Assembly (NCBI RefSeq): GCF_026914185.1
Contig: NC_070568.1
Coordinates: 2,624,001 to 2,688,000 of the forward strand
Length of the DNA: 64,000 nt
From: Puccinia triticina
Lineage: Eukaryota; Basidiomycota; Pucciniomycetes; Pucciniales; Pucciniaceae
Direction: 5' to 3'
The translations under genes were made by a program, and so were the position numbers. Shown one piece after another: positions 24,476 through 35,549 of this stretch. Under the pieces are notes generated by a model that worked only from the letters and a program-made list of their open reading frames with translations, searched no databases and was not told the DNA's origin. Within the stretch, counting starts at the first letter, position 1. Each line of letters starts with the position of its first letter.

Positions 24476-26253
24476 CACTGCCAGCATTTAAGCCTCGGAT
24501 GCGCGCATCCCCGTTAATCTGGGATGCACGCAACCGATTTAACATTGGTTGCGCGTATCCGATGCAATCCGCATCCGAGCTGACATCGGGGGACAGTAAC
24601 CCGAGGGTTTTGCCACCCGATTCAAACTGGGCTGGTCCGCGGCCGAGCCAAAATCGGCAGGCTGTCTGACCGACGAAGTAAATTCCTCGATCAGTGGCCA
24701 GCCGAGTTAACCTCGGCCGCCACCAACCGAGCAATGGAAGCTCGGTTGACAGCTCAAGCGAGCTTTCATCTGATATGAAAGCTCGGTTACGGACCCACCG
24801 AGTAAAATGAACATTGGTGGGTCAATCACCGAGGATTTCAAATGATCGGTGGGTAAATCACCGATGATTTCGAATCATCGGTGGGTAAATCACCGATGAT
24901 TTCGAATCATCGGTGGGTAAATCACCGATGATTTCGAATCATCGGTGAGTCAACAGCCGATGATTTTGAATCATCGGCTGTTCCACCCTCCTCGGAGAAC
25001 TTTCCCGGGGAGGAGCCCTCCGGCAGTTAGCACGTCGAGCCACAGTGGCCGGAGCAGTCTGCTCGCTGGTCCAAGAACTCGACTCGCCGGTCCAAGCAGA
25101 CTGCTCAGACTAGCGAGCAGTGCTGCCCGATCACGTACAGGTACTATACCCGCTTCGCCAGCAGGTTAACCTGTCAAGCTGCTGGCCGAGCAGGTCAACC
25201 TGCAGGCCAAGCAGGTTCAGGTACCTGGCCAGCGAGCGGGTCAACCTGCTGGCCAAGCAGGTAACAGTACCTGGTCGGCGAGCAGGCTGACCTACTCGCC
25301 GAGCAGGTAAAAGCTTGTCGAGCAGGTACTTTTACCTGCTCGGCCATTAGCATAACCTGCTTGTCGAGCATGTACGGTTACAGGTACTTGCTCCGACTCG
25401 GCCAGCAGTTCAACCTGCTGGCCAGGAAATAGTACCTGCTCGGCGAGCAGGTTGACCTACTCGCCGAGCAGGTAAAAGCTCGCGGAGCAGGTATTTCTAC
25501 CTGCTCGGCCATCAACCTGGTCGCCGGGCAGGTACAGTTACAGGTACCTGCTCCGGCTCGGCCAGCGGGTCATCCTGCTGGCCAAGCAGGTAACAGTACC
25601 TGCTCGGCGAGCAGGTTGACCTACTTGCCGAGCAGGTAAAAGCTCTCCGAGCAGGTACTTTTACCTGCTCGGCCATCGGGATGACCTGCTCGCTGAGCAG
25701 GTACAGTTACAGGTACCTGCTCCGGCTCGGCCAGCGGGTCATCCTACTGGCCAAGCAGGTAACAGCTCGCCGAGCAGGTATTTTTACCTACTCGGCCATC
25801 AACCTGGTCGCCGGGCAGGTACAGTTACACGTACCTTCTCCGGCTCGGCCAGCGGGTCATCCTGCTGGCCAAGCAGGTAACAGTACCTGCTTGGTGAGCT
25901 TTTCCCTGCTCGCCGAGTAGGTCAACCTGCTCGCCGAGCAGGTATTTTTACTTTTACCTGCTCGGCCATCAGGATGACCTGCCCACCAAGCAGGTGCTTT
26001 TACCTGCTTGGTAAGCAGGTTGACCTGATCTTCAAGCAGATACCTGTAGCCGCTTCGAAGCGGGAACAAGTACCTGCTTGCCCAGCAGGTACTGTTACCT
26101 GCTTGGCCAGTTGACCTGCTGGCCGCGCCGGAGCAGGTACCTGTAACTGTACCTGCTCAGCGAGCAGGTCATCCCGATGGCCGAGCAGGTAAAAGTACCT
26201 GCTTGGCGAGCTTTTACCTGCTCGGCAACTATGTAGGTCATAACCTGCCAGTG
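24476..26253. mobile_element. Candidate short CACTA-like element built of hairpins
   Basis: The left end reads CACTGCCAGCATTTAAGCC; the right end, inverted, reads CACTGGCAGGTTATGACC. The 3-bp flanks are CCA (left) and CTA (right), so a 3-bp duplication is only 2/3 matched. The interior is a nearly unbroken run of hairpins: GATGCGCGCATC, CGCAACCG facing CGGTTGCG, GAGCTTTCAT facing ATGAAAGCTC, ACCGATGATTT facing AAATCATCGGT, then many CTGCTCGGC/GCCGAGCAG and AGGTACCTG units. No protein is encoded. The ends and style match the 10.7-kb element at 42750-53459. The assignment is inference. Confidence 0.5.
24829..24976. repeat. Palindromic 32-bp tandem repeat
   Basis: About four to five copies of a 32-bp unit, each carrying the palindrome GATGATTTCGAATCATC flanked by ACC and GGT. 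The last copies change CACCGATG to AGCCGATG while the partner arm changes to CATCGGCT, so the stem is kept. Confidence 0.8.
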
Positions 26254-26295
26254 CTAGCCAATTCCTGAGGGCAAATCTCCGCAGGCAAACTGCTA

Positions 26296-26592
26296 AAACT
26301 GCTAAAGCAATTTTTCCTGGGAGAAAAACTCCACAGGCAGACTGCTAAAGCAGTTTTCCTGGGAGCAAAACTCCACAGGCAAACTGCTAAAGCAGTCTTC
26401 CTGGGAGCAAAACTCCACAGGCAAACTGCTAAAGCAGTCTTCCTGGGAGCAAAACTCCACAGGCAAACTGCTAAAGCAGTCTTCCTGGGAGCAAAACTCC
26501 ACAGGCAAACTGCTAAAGCAGTCTTCCTGGGAGCAAAACTCCACAGGCAAACTGCTAAAGCAGTCTTCCTGGGAGCAAAACTCCACAGGCAA
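26296..26592. repeat. 42-bp tandem repeat, about seven copies
   Basis: The unit contains GGGAGCAAAACTCCACAG and CTGCTAAAGCAG; the latter is itself a small hairpin (CTGC/GCAG). Copies are almost identical. The minus strand gives a repetitive peptide (LPVEFCSQEDCFS), which is a by-product of 42 being a multiple of three, not a gene. Confidence 0.85.
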
Positions 26593-27361
26593 ACTGAAAA
26601 AATAGGAGCAACTGAAAATAATAATTCTAATTAAAGACTCCACTAGCTAATGAAAACCTTTGATGATGAAGAGAAACTTCTGAATAGTGAATAGAAATCA
26701 CCTGAAAGCAGGAACACGCTAGCTTTGTCTTTTGCCTAACGGCTGGATAGAGAGAAGAAAGAAAGCTTTGATCTGAGAATTGAGAGAAGAGAAGAATCTG
26801 CACAATCGGGGTCAGTTGTGCTTCTATCTGTCTCACAGGACTAGCTCTCCCTTACTTTGCTTTTGCGCTGAGAATTGATTAAGCATTTGGCGCTATAGTC
26901 AATGTGACTAATTTGAGAACTATGACACAATGTGTTTGTTAGTTCTGTCTGATCTGGCTCTGTTGCTTTGAATGTCTGGGACTTGCAAAAATATACAAAT
27001 GCTATTTGAATAGCTTTGTTTTATCTTGCCTGAATAAATCAGCAAGGTCTGGTTCTGAATGACAAATGAGAATCAAATATCTGTTAGCTTGTTGTTTTGG
27101 TCTGTGGTTTCTAGGACCTGAAGACCCACAAATGTCAAAGTCTTCAGTGATCCTGCTTAGCAGTTTGCTAGTTGTCTTGGGGCCAAGGCGCTCTGTGAGG
27201 ATTCTGTTAAGAATTGCAAATCAGTCAGCTTTGTTGAAGGCAGACTTTATCATCACTTGGTACGCACAAGGTTCTGTCTGAGTCTGTTGATTCCGATTCC
27301 CGCGCGTTGACCACTAAGGTTTGATCTTCTGCATTTGCTTCTGTAAACAGCATGCGATACA
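26593..27361. other. Non-coding stretch, perhaps the copia LTR region
   Basis: It follows the 3' end of the minus-strand copia remnant, where the LTR would be expected. No matching second LTR exists in the window, so the LTR is not proved. No gene recognised. Confidence 0.35.
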
Positions 27362-28313
27362 TCAGCAACGACTTGGGTTAGGTTTCTGGTCTGGACTGCG
27401 GCAAATGGACATACCTATTTGCGCAGCTTGGCTTAACCTCGCACGCTTTCTAGTTGAATGCTGCGGGTGGTCTGGGGGGTCTGGAGCTGTATTCTTACAG
27501 CCTGGCATGCTTCTAGTCGTAAGATTAGAAGCAGCTTCTGAGACTTGGATGACTCCTAGTTGGCTGAGGGAGCGCCGAATGATTGATCTTCCAATCGCCT
27601 TGGTGAGGAAGTCGGCCGTGTTTGATTTGGTCTTGACATAATGAAGCTTGATGAGGCGGAGTGTGATTAGCTCGCGCACAAAGTGAAGACAAATGTTCAT
27701 ATGCTTTGTTCTGAAGCTGTTCTGTGTCATTTCTCTGTTTGCTAGATTGATTGCGCCCTGATTGTCGACCAATACTGCTATGTTGCTGACAGATTTCTGC
27801 AGCTGAACTTTGGTGATGAGGCTTGCGAACCAGGCAAGATCCCGCCCCAAGTCCAACATTGCCTTGTATTTGGCCTCCGCCGTCAATAGCAAGACAGTTG
27901 GCTGTCTGCATGACTTCCAGTTTATTAGGTCGCCACTAGGAAGCCAGAGGTGGAACATCTAGTGTCCAGACAATTGCCCCAGTCGGCATTGGAGAATGCA
28001 TGAAGTTGAGCCTTCTCTGACCTGTTGAAGGTCAATCCGACGTGCCTAGTACCCAACAAGTATTGAAAGACTTGAACTGCTGCTTGATAATTTTTGATTC
28101 TGGGGCTTTCAAGATACTGTGATAGGGAGCTGACTGCAAAGAATATGTCCGGATGTGTCAGGATACTGAGGTAGTTTCGGGATCCCACTAGCGCTCAATA
28201 ATTAATGTCAATTTTGCTGAACAGGTTGATTTTGGGAGCAGTGGCTTTCTTGAGTGGCTCTCTGGGGTTAAGTCTTACATTCAATGTATTGCGTCTGATT
28301 GATTTGAAGGCCA
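27362..28313 (-). pseudogene. Ty1/copia RT end and RNase H, decayed
   Basis: The C-terminal part of a copia polyprotein. Minus reading gives PKINLFSKIDINY, a stop where copia proteins usually have arginine, then ALVGSRNYLSILTHPDIFFA, LSQYLESP, LLGTRHVGLTF and STSGFLV. A frameshift near 27940 leads into DLINWKSCRQPTV and AEAKYKAMLD, the RNase H core, then VDNQGAINLANRE and FLTKAIG, the usual copia ending. RT sequence resumes on the far side of the solo LTR at 29208-29241 (EFLLGMNIRRFSNG), where it is cut again. Frameshift, stop and two insertions make it a dead copy. Confidence 0.85.
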
Positions 28314-28317
28314 TTGG

Positions 28318-29203
28318 TGTAGTCGTTATTCCTGTGTTTGCAGGTGAAAAATTCAAACTTTTATTTGTACTCTCTAAATGCCTCAAGATATCACCACATG
28401 GACTGCAGAAATGGAATCTACGTCCAAAACAACCCTTAGTCACCAACTCAGACCACCACCATATCTCTACTGGATCAGAAGATACACGGATCACACCTTT
28501 CACGCACCAATCTGGGACAGTTCACATAGTATTTCACACATGGTTTCACACACAACTCAGCTCTAGGATACATTGAATAGGATATTGAATACCTCATATT
28601 GAATTCCTTTGTTTCTTTTATTTCCTTCCTTTTATTTCACTCAACCACAAGTTGGCCATTGTTTTGACCATGCATACATATGAAACTAATGTAACCCCCT
28701 AGAAGTTAGACCCCTTTTCAGTTTACTATATAAGGAGGCCTCTGCCTGCCAGTTGTTTCCTCCCTCATGCCATCTGGCACCCACATATTTTTTATCCACC
28801 TGTCACAGTTATTTATTACACATACATATCACAGGTATTTACTTGCAATTCACAGTCATACTTAGTTTCACGAACCTCTCACAAGTTCTAAAGCCCTCTG
28901 TTCCAATCCTAGCCAAAGCACAGCTCTCAAACCTTGGCTTCATCTTTTCAGCCTTATATACCCTCAGCCCAAGGACCTGGGTTCAAGCCCCACCTAAGTC
29001 ATCAAGTCTTTTCTGACCAGTCAACATATCATATATCATCCAACTATACCTTTCATCTTCGAACACATCCTTATCACTAAATAAAATTGCCAAGCTTACC
29101 TTGGTGGTCTTGTTTTCTGATACATAGAAAGGCAGAGTTTGCACCTCATCCATACCTTCCTCCATTCAGCAAAAGGGTTCCACAACCACTTTTGAGTCTT
29201 ACA
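28318..29203. mobile_element. Solo LTR, TGTAGTCG family, copy A
   Basis: 886 bp, starting TGTAGTCGTTATTCCTG and ending GAGTCTTACA, with the 4-bp duplication TTGG at 28314-28317 and 29204-29207. Removing it rejoins a copia reverse transcriptase as NIRRFSNG-LQINQTQYI on the minus strand, which proves insertion. Related copies lie at 33773-34688 and 39296-39662. No coding capacity. Which strand is the LTR sense strand is not settled. Confidence 0.85.
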
Positions 29204-29207
29204 TTGG

Positions 29208-29241
29208 AGAAGCGCCGGATATTCATTCCAAGCAGGAATTC
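29208..29241 (-). pseudogene. Copia RT fragment continuing beyond the solo LTR
   Basis: Minus reading EFLLGMNIRRFS is the conserved copia motif that precedes the segment at 27362-28313. It is truncated at 29242 by a TGTCAG-family LTR end. Confidence 0.75.
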
Positions 29242-29487
29242 TGTCAGCCGTGGTGATACTAAGAGCCGCGCTCTTCTAGCTACACTGGCTGATGGGGAAG
29301 GAACAGTGGCGCAGTTTCTGGATTAGAACACTGGCAAAGATAAAAGGTATATTTATTTTATTCACGGAGGGGCTTAACTCTAGGAGCCAAGGGTGTTTAA
29401 TTGCCCTCCGGTAAGTTTCCAGGGCCTGCGGAGCAGGGGTGTTTACTTTAGGGTGCCTGAAGCAGCGGGGGACTGTTTCCAGGTTTG
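29242..29487. mobile_element. TGTCAG-family LTR fragment abutting the gypsy remnant
   Basis: Starts TGTCAGCCGTGGTGATAC and carries the family's three hairpins (near 29257-29282, 29367-29395, 29421-29440). The 5 bp before it are AATTC; no matching partner end was found, so the insertion is incomplete or rearranged. It runs directly into the minus-strand gypsy gag-protease remnant and may be that element's truncated 3' LTR. Confidence 0.65.
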
Positions 29488-29492
29488 GTTTG

Positions 29493-31130
29493 CTAAAAAA
29501 CCCAGAGGAGATCTAATATTCTCCTAAATGTTTGTGCTTCTTTTCTGACTGCTAAAATGGAGTTGATAGAGTTATCAAACTCAAAGGTCTTCCCCTTCAT
29601 GTAGAATTTTCTGCCTACATTTTTGAGAAGTGATGTATTATAATGTGATAAGTAGTCATTGCCTAGAATAAAATACCTAACAGGCATATTATCCATCACC
29701 ACGAATCTGATGGTAAACTCAAATGAATCAAAGCATAGATTTACCTTAACTATTCCTAGCAGTTTCAGAGCCCCGGTGCAGCTATGAAATTTGCCCGGTT
29801 TTGCCGGGAGAATATATTTCCTCCAGTCTGCAAAACCGCTCTACTCTAGGTACTTTTTGCTAACCACTGATTTGACTGCTCCACTGTTGAGCAAAACAGT
29901 ACAGGTACTCCCCGCGCAAGACATAATAACTAGATTATTTTTCCCTTTGGGTGCTATGACTGCACAGGAAGGTTTAGAACCAATAACCAAATTATTATCA
30001 TCATACACTTTGCTTTCTTGTGACTCTTCTTCTAAAGGCTCATCTATTTCCCCTACATTATTAATTTTCTTAGGGAAGCTCCTTGAGGTGTGCCCTGTTT
30101 TTTGACAAGTATAGCATTTAATTTCCCCTACTCCCGACTGGCCCTTATCCTTCCCATCTGTTGCTTTAGTGACCAAATTTTTGGATAGCAGTGGTTTAGA
30201 CGTGAATTTTCTACGGCCTAGACAGGTCTTGTCTGCAATGTCCTCAAGTACATTGATTAAAGAGCTCATATCATGTCTCGTCAAATTCATTGCCTTCTTG
30301 GCTGTGTACTCAAATTCCCTGTTCATTAAACCCAATAGTCCAAAGTTAATGGACTGTTGGGACAGTTGCTGTTCAAACGCACGAAGTCTCTTATATTGCC
30401 CCGTAACCCATGCTGAAACCTGAGTTTCTCCCGCTGAGAAGCAGTCTTTATCAAAGGCCTCTTGCTTTTTACACATCCAATTAGATGTTCCGTACTGAGC
30501 TGTAATGGCTTCTTTCCAGAAGTCCCACTTCTTATCTTGGTGATTTTTTCTAATGGATTTGTACCACAATCCAGCTACTCCCGTAAGGCATGATAGGAGT
30601 TTAACCTGTATGTATTTGTCAGGTACTGATGTTTCTGCACGGCAAGTATCAATCCACTTGACAAATTCAGAGTGGTCTTATTCTCCTTGCCCAGAGAGTT
30701 TGGGCCAGTCCATCTTGTTAATTTCTCCCCACAGCTGTTTCTGCATCTCAGACATCCCGCCTGTATGGTGTGTGATATGATGTTCCGGCTGTCTTCTTTC
30801 TTGTGGCAAGTCTATTACCTCCGGACTTGGCGGTTGAGGCCTTCCTCTCCTAGGGGAGTGTTGTCTTGACAAGGTCTCTGATCCAACCAATGTCTCATCA
30901 AGGTGTTGGTTAATCTCCTGCACTTTTGCTTGCACTTCCGCTCCATCCTCTCTGAATTGGCTGAGGAGTCTGTCCAGTTTAGGGCTTATTGCACTTATGT
31001 CCCGGAGATGGGCTTCATCTAATTCTCTTAAAATTCCTTTAACTTCCTTTGCTGCGGTTGTGTCTTTGTTTTTAGACTGGATTGCCGCAGTGAGGTTCTT
31101 GATCTCTTGAGCATGACATTGCTATCTTTA
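29493..31130 (-). pseudogene. Ty3/gypsy gag and protease, decayed
   Basis: Gag packages the retrotransposon RNA; the aspartic protease matures the polyprotein. Minus reading: a charged helical region, a proline/arginine-rich linker, MDWPKLSGQGE then an in-frame TAA, HSEFVKWIDTCR, LWYKSIRKN and FWKEAITAQYGTSNW (typical gypsy gag), a zinc knuckle CYTCQKTGHTSRS in which the last cysteine is serine, and protease-like CTVLLNSGAVKSVV with Asn in place of the catalytic Asp. FILGNDYLSHY follows in a separate frame. The stop, the changed knuckle, the missing protease Asp and the absent RT and integrase show it is dead. The N-terminal boundary is approximate. Confidence 0.75.
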
Positions 31131-31459
31131 GGTTCCCTTTTGCTTGCTAATACATTCTGATCCTTCTGATCTGGTTGCAGTTTATCCTCCGGTCTGTCTT
31201 ACAAAAATGGATATCTCCGCCGCCAAACTCTCAATTTTCGCGTCCAGGGTTTGTACTACATGGACCAGCTTATGATCTTTACTCTCAACCACAGAGTTAA
31301 GTTGCTTAATTGCTATTTGAAGTTGTTTACTTTGCTCACATCCTTGGTAAAGGATTTTTTATTTATCTCACACTGGCAACTGCCAGTCTTCCTTTGATCT
31401 GCTACCTTTGGTAGAAATAACCACTGTGCGTTCTTGGATAAATCTTGCAACATGTCATT

Positions 31460-31795
31460 ATGACATTTGTTAGGCATTTGCCAGGCATTTGCCAGGCATT
31501 GCCAGGCATTGCCAGGCATTTGCCAGGCATTGCCAGGCATTGCCAGGCATTTGCCAGGCATTGCCAGGCATTGCCAGGCATTTGCCAGGCATTTGCCAGG
31601 CATTGCCAGGCATTTGCCAGGCATTTGCCAGGCATTGCCAGGCATTTTCCAGGCATTGCCAGGCATTTGCCAGGCATTGCCAGGCATTTGCCAGGCATTG
31701 CCAGGCATTTTCCAGGCATTGCCAGGCATTTGCCAGGCATTTGCCAGGCATTGCCAGGCATTTGCCAGGCGTTTACCAGGCATTGCTAGGCAAAT
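31460..31795. repeat. TGCCAGGCA satellite array 1
   Basis: Tandem 10-bp and 11-bp units, TTGCCAGGCA with or without an extra T. Each unit is a small palindrome (TGCC-A-GGCA). The right edge degenerates (GGCGTTTACCAGG) and ends with an inverted unit, GCTAGGCAAAT. Long frames in all phases are artefacts of the repeat. Confidence 0.9.
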
Positions 31796-31797
31796 CC

Positions 31798-32098
31798 TCA
31801 ACCAAAGGAATGCCTCCGGTCGAAGAGGTATGTATACCTCCTCAACTGGAGGCATTCCTCCGGTTGAGGAGTACATACCTCCTCAACCGGAGGCATTCCT
31901 CCGGTTGAGGAGTACATACCTCCTCCATTCCTCCGGTTGAAGAGGTATGTATGGGAACTCAATGACGTAAGAGTTTTGTGATTTGCAAAACTCTTACGTA
32001 CAACTTGTAATATATCCCATGTATCTACATAGACCATGTACAGCTATGTAGATACATGGGGCTTAGGTAAGAGTTTTGTGAATTGCAAAAATCTTAAA
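31798..32098. repeat. Hairpin cluster beside satellite array 1
   Basis: Successive hairpins without gaps: GGAATGCCTCC facing GGAGGCATTCC (repeated, with TATGTATACCTCC between); GTAAGAGTTTTGT facing GCAAAACTCTTAC; CCATGTATCTACATAG facing CTATGTAGATACATGG; then a second GTAAGAGTTTTG copy. No gene content. Confidence 0.75.
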
Positions 32099-32426
32099 GC
32101 AACATATGTACCCGCGAGTTCTTGGCCGGAGATTGAATCACAACCACTACAAATTTTTCAAAATACACTCAACTCGACAAACTCAGCACTTCTCATGTCT
32201 CCTCCACCTCTCCCGGATCCCCCTCCTCTATCAACAAGACAAAAACCGGAGACACCCCTTCCAATTCTAGATAGCATCACAAGATTCCTGACGGATGCAA
32301 TTTCAGACAAAAACCCAACTCAATCCCTCGATCAAGGCCAAATCATCAATCTCATCATCTCCCTTGCCAAACTGAGATCAGCTATCATTGGCAACAGCAA
32401 CTCAGCAACAACAGACACAAACACCC

Positions 32427-33591
32427 TGTCAGGCTCGGTGATGCCAAGAGCAATATAGCTCCTCTAGCTACACCGGCGACAGAGCACGGTGCGGTGGTAA
32501 GCGCGATAAGAGCGCGGTGATAAGGGTAAAAAATAACTCAAAGTTATTTTTAAGAGAAAACCCAAAAGGATTGTAACGGAGGGGCCAGGAGCGCCTGGGG
32601 TATTTAAGTGCCCTCCGGTGGTCTTACAGGGCCTGCGCACAATATGCGCAGGGGTGGTTATGGAACCTGTGACTTCTGGGGCCCAATTAAGGGTGTTTTT
32701 TGAACGTACTAACGTTCCCAGGGCAAGGGATATGATCCCGATAAAGAAAGAGGGAAACAGCGGACTTACTCTTAAAGAGGGTCCGCGAAAGAAGACGGCA
32801 GACGACTCAAAGAAACGAAATTGTAACTATACTGGCAAGCAACCGGTCGGGTAGACGGGGCGGGGCAGGTATGGCGACGAGGTGGTTGGTATGAATCTGG
32901 GGAGGCTTCTTCTCGCTCAGAAGCCTCCCTTTATATATTCTTGCGGCGACCGGTAGGGTTGCCGTTCCTATTGCAAATTACTCGCGGCTTCTCGGCCGGG
33001 GACATAGCTAGTTCGGACAGGAGTGATCTCGAGTTCTATTACTCTGACCACTCCTGTTCACTGTTCTCATTATTGAGTGTAGCTCTTCCTCGGTCCAAGG
33101 AAGAGTTTTTCATTCAGGACGTCTATTCTCGGTTGAGAACTTTGGGCTGGGGGAGAGTAGACTGTTCACTTTATTGCTATTCTCCTCCGGCCGGCTCCAC
33201 TCGATCAGTTCTATTGTCACTTCTTAAAACAAAAGGACAGGAGAATGTCTAGCACTCGTTCTCTTGGCTTGAGAACGCTTTTGTATCCCGTTCTCTTGTT
33301 ATAAGAACGGGTTTCACTCATAACTACATTCTTTCTCCGGACGATACCTGCGGCCGGAGTTTGTATACTCTCTCCTTGATTCTATCAATCGTTCAAGGAG
33401 AGGGTTTTTGCATATTCATATTCTTATTTGCGGCGCTCTGCGCCGCACTCAGTGCTCAAAAAGTCGTAGTCGCTAAAGCTGTGTAGGTTTTGCGACTACT
33501 TGGCGCTCTGCGCCGCGAATAGTATGCACAGTTAGCAACACATGTAGAATTGTTAGCTGGGCTCTAACTTATTCTAGTAGCCCGGCTGACA
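32427..33591. mobile_element. Solo LTR, TGTCAG family, copy 1
   Basis: 1165 bp, TGTCAGGCTCGGTGATGCC to CCCGGCTGACA, with exact 5-bp duplications CACCC at 32422-32426 and 33592-33596. A 5-bp duplication fits Ty3/gypsy integration. Contains the family's three hairpins (32441-32465, 32581-32600, 32629-32655). It interrupts LINE ORF1. Confidence 0.9.
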
Positions 33592-33772
33592 CACCCTGCA
33601 GAAAATCCTAGACCGTTTAGATTGTATCAAAAGACAACCCATCCCAGCTCCTATCCCATTTCGTCCGACTTGAGATTTGGTCGCTGCTGACAAACAGAAA
33701 GGTCCAAACACTAACAAGAACAGAAAGGTCCAAACACTAACAAGGGAACTCGGCCAACGGAACGCATCACGG

Positions 33773-34688
33773 TGTAGTCGTTATTCCTGTGTTTGTAGGA
33801 GAAAAAATTAAAACTTTTATTTTTACTCTCTAAACGCCTCAAGATAGCAACAAATTGACTGCAGAAATGGAATCTACGGCCAAAATAACCCCTAGTCACC
33901 AACTGGAACCACTTTCATATCTCTACTGGATCAGAAGATACACGGATCACACCTTTCACATGCTAGTCCGGGACAGTTCACAGAGTATTTCACATATGAT
34001 TTCACACACAACTCAGCTCTAGGATACTTTGCATAGGATATTGAATACCTCATATTGAATTCCTTTGTTTCTTTTATTTCCTTCCTTTGATTCCACTCAA
34101 CCACAAGTTGGCCACTGTTTTGATATTGCATACATATGAAACTCATGTAACCCCCTAGAAGTTAGACCCCTTCTCAGTTTACTATAGAAGGAGGCCTCTG
34201 CCTGCCAGTTGTTTCCTCCCTCATGCCATCTGGCTCCCATCATCCATCTACTTACCTGTCACAGTTATTTATTACACATACATATCACAGTTACTTGCAA
34301 TTCACACTCATAGTTGATTTCACAAACCTTTCACAAGCCTCTCAAGGTACTGGATTCCAATCCTGGTGGAAGCATAGCTTTCAAACCTTGACCTTCTCTT
34401 TTTCACTTTATATACCCTCTGCTCACAGACCTGGGTTCAAGCCCCATCCAAGTCATCAGTATTTTCTGCCCATTTCAGACACCTCATCTGTTTCTTAGAC
34501 ACTCAGAACTTTCCACAATACAATCCAACTATACTCTTCATCTCTGAAAATATCCTCATCACTGAATAAAACTGCCAAGCTTAGCTTGGTGGTCTTGTTT
34601 TCTGATATCCAGAAAGGCAGAGTTTGCACCTCATCCATACCTTTCGCCATTCAGCAAAAGGGTCTCACGACACCTTTTGAGTCTTACA
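33773..34688. mobile_element. Solo LTR, TGTAGTCG family, copy B
   Basis: 916 bp, homologous end to end to copy A (28318-29203). Flanked by ACGG (33769-33772) and ATGG (34689-34692), a 4-bp duplication with one change. It interrupts LINE ORF1 between ERIT and ALIP. I first read this sequence as the LINE 5' region; the split ORF shows it is an insertion. Confidence 0.8.
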
Positions 34689-35549
34689 ATGGCACTGATA
34701 CCATCCAATGTGGAGCTTAACGAATTCAAACCCTCCAGTTGTGTTATTCACACACCGCCTGGATTCAACGCACTCAACACAGCCTCAGCTACCAACATTA
34801 CAACCAGCATAAATAAGACTCTGGCATCCATCAATGCCAACATTGACTCTGTCCCAATTGAAGCGACTGGTATTGCGGTTCTCCCATCCAAGGATCTCAA
34901 GATATACACCTCATCTAGAATCAAGGCCTGTTTGATCCTTGATAACAAACATCACTGGACAGGCCTTTTTTGCCCTAGCCTTGCCACATTTCCAAACAGA
35001 TATCCGGTACTCTTACACGCCATACCGGCACATTTTGACCCCAACAACAGAAGCCATTTGGAAGCCCTTGGTACCCAAAATCAAATCGATCCAGCTCTAA
35101 TCCAATCAGCATGTTGGTTGAACAACCCGGCAGAAAACGGGAAAAAGAATGGTTCAATTGTTCTACAAATCATTGACAAGAAAATTGCACTCAAAATCAA
35201 AAAATACGGACTTTTTCTTCAGCACAAACTTTATCGAGGGGCTCACTACACCCAATCAATCCCGCAATGCTTTCAATGTTGGAGGATCGGCCATACCGCT
35301 AAATGGTGTAAAAACAATCCACTCTGTAGTAAATGCCACGGTAGCCACAACTCTAAGACATGCAATACTGCTTCACCATCCGCACAATCCTGCTGTGTTT
35401 GCCTTCTACATGAACAGTCTTCATCCAACAAGACAATCAATAAACTTGATATGAAGTTTGCTCATTCACCTTGGTCAACAGATTGCCCATCAATGGAACA
35501 AGAAATTCTGAATTGCCGGAGGCGCCGATGGAACCCTTGATTTCCTTAC

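Larger units (their letters stand above)
32105..35549 (+). pseudogene. LINE ORF1 (gag-like), split by two solo LTRs and cut by a third
   Basis: ORF1 of non-LTR retrotransposons binds the element RNA. Piece 1 (about 32105-32426) reads MSPPPLPDPPPL and LDSITRFLTDAISD. Piece 2 (33592-33772) reads TLQKILDRLDCIKRQP, then a TGA where a tryptophan is likely (RPT-stop-D). Piece 3 (34689-35540) reads ALIPSNVELNEFKP, LKIYTSSRIKACLILDN and GLFCPSLATFP, ending in zinc knuckles, CFQCWRIGHTAKWC and CSKCHGSHNSKTC. Solo LTRs at 32427-33591 and 33773-34688 separate the pieces; removing each rejoins sense (TDTN-TLQK; ERIT-ALIP). A third starts at 35550. A 27-bp tandem duplication sits at about 33693-33741. No reverse transcriptase ORF2 is present. 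Confidence 0.75.

Noticed and set aside
26302..26643. 113-codon minus frame with FCSQEDCF repeats
   Set aside because: Translation of the 42-bp tandem repeat; no gene features.
31313..31940. Overlapping frames of 90-190 codons with MPGNAWQ/ICQALPG repeats
   Set aside because: They occur in several phases on both strands of the TGCCAGGCA array and exist because the repeat lacks stop codons. The same applies to 37624-38602 and 62282-63571.
33773..34688. 5' untranslated region of a LINE
   Set aside because: Copy A of this sequence splits a copia gene, with TTGG duplications, and copy B splits LINE ORF1, so it is an inserted solo LTR.
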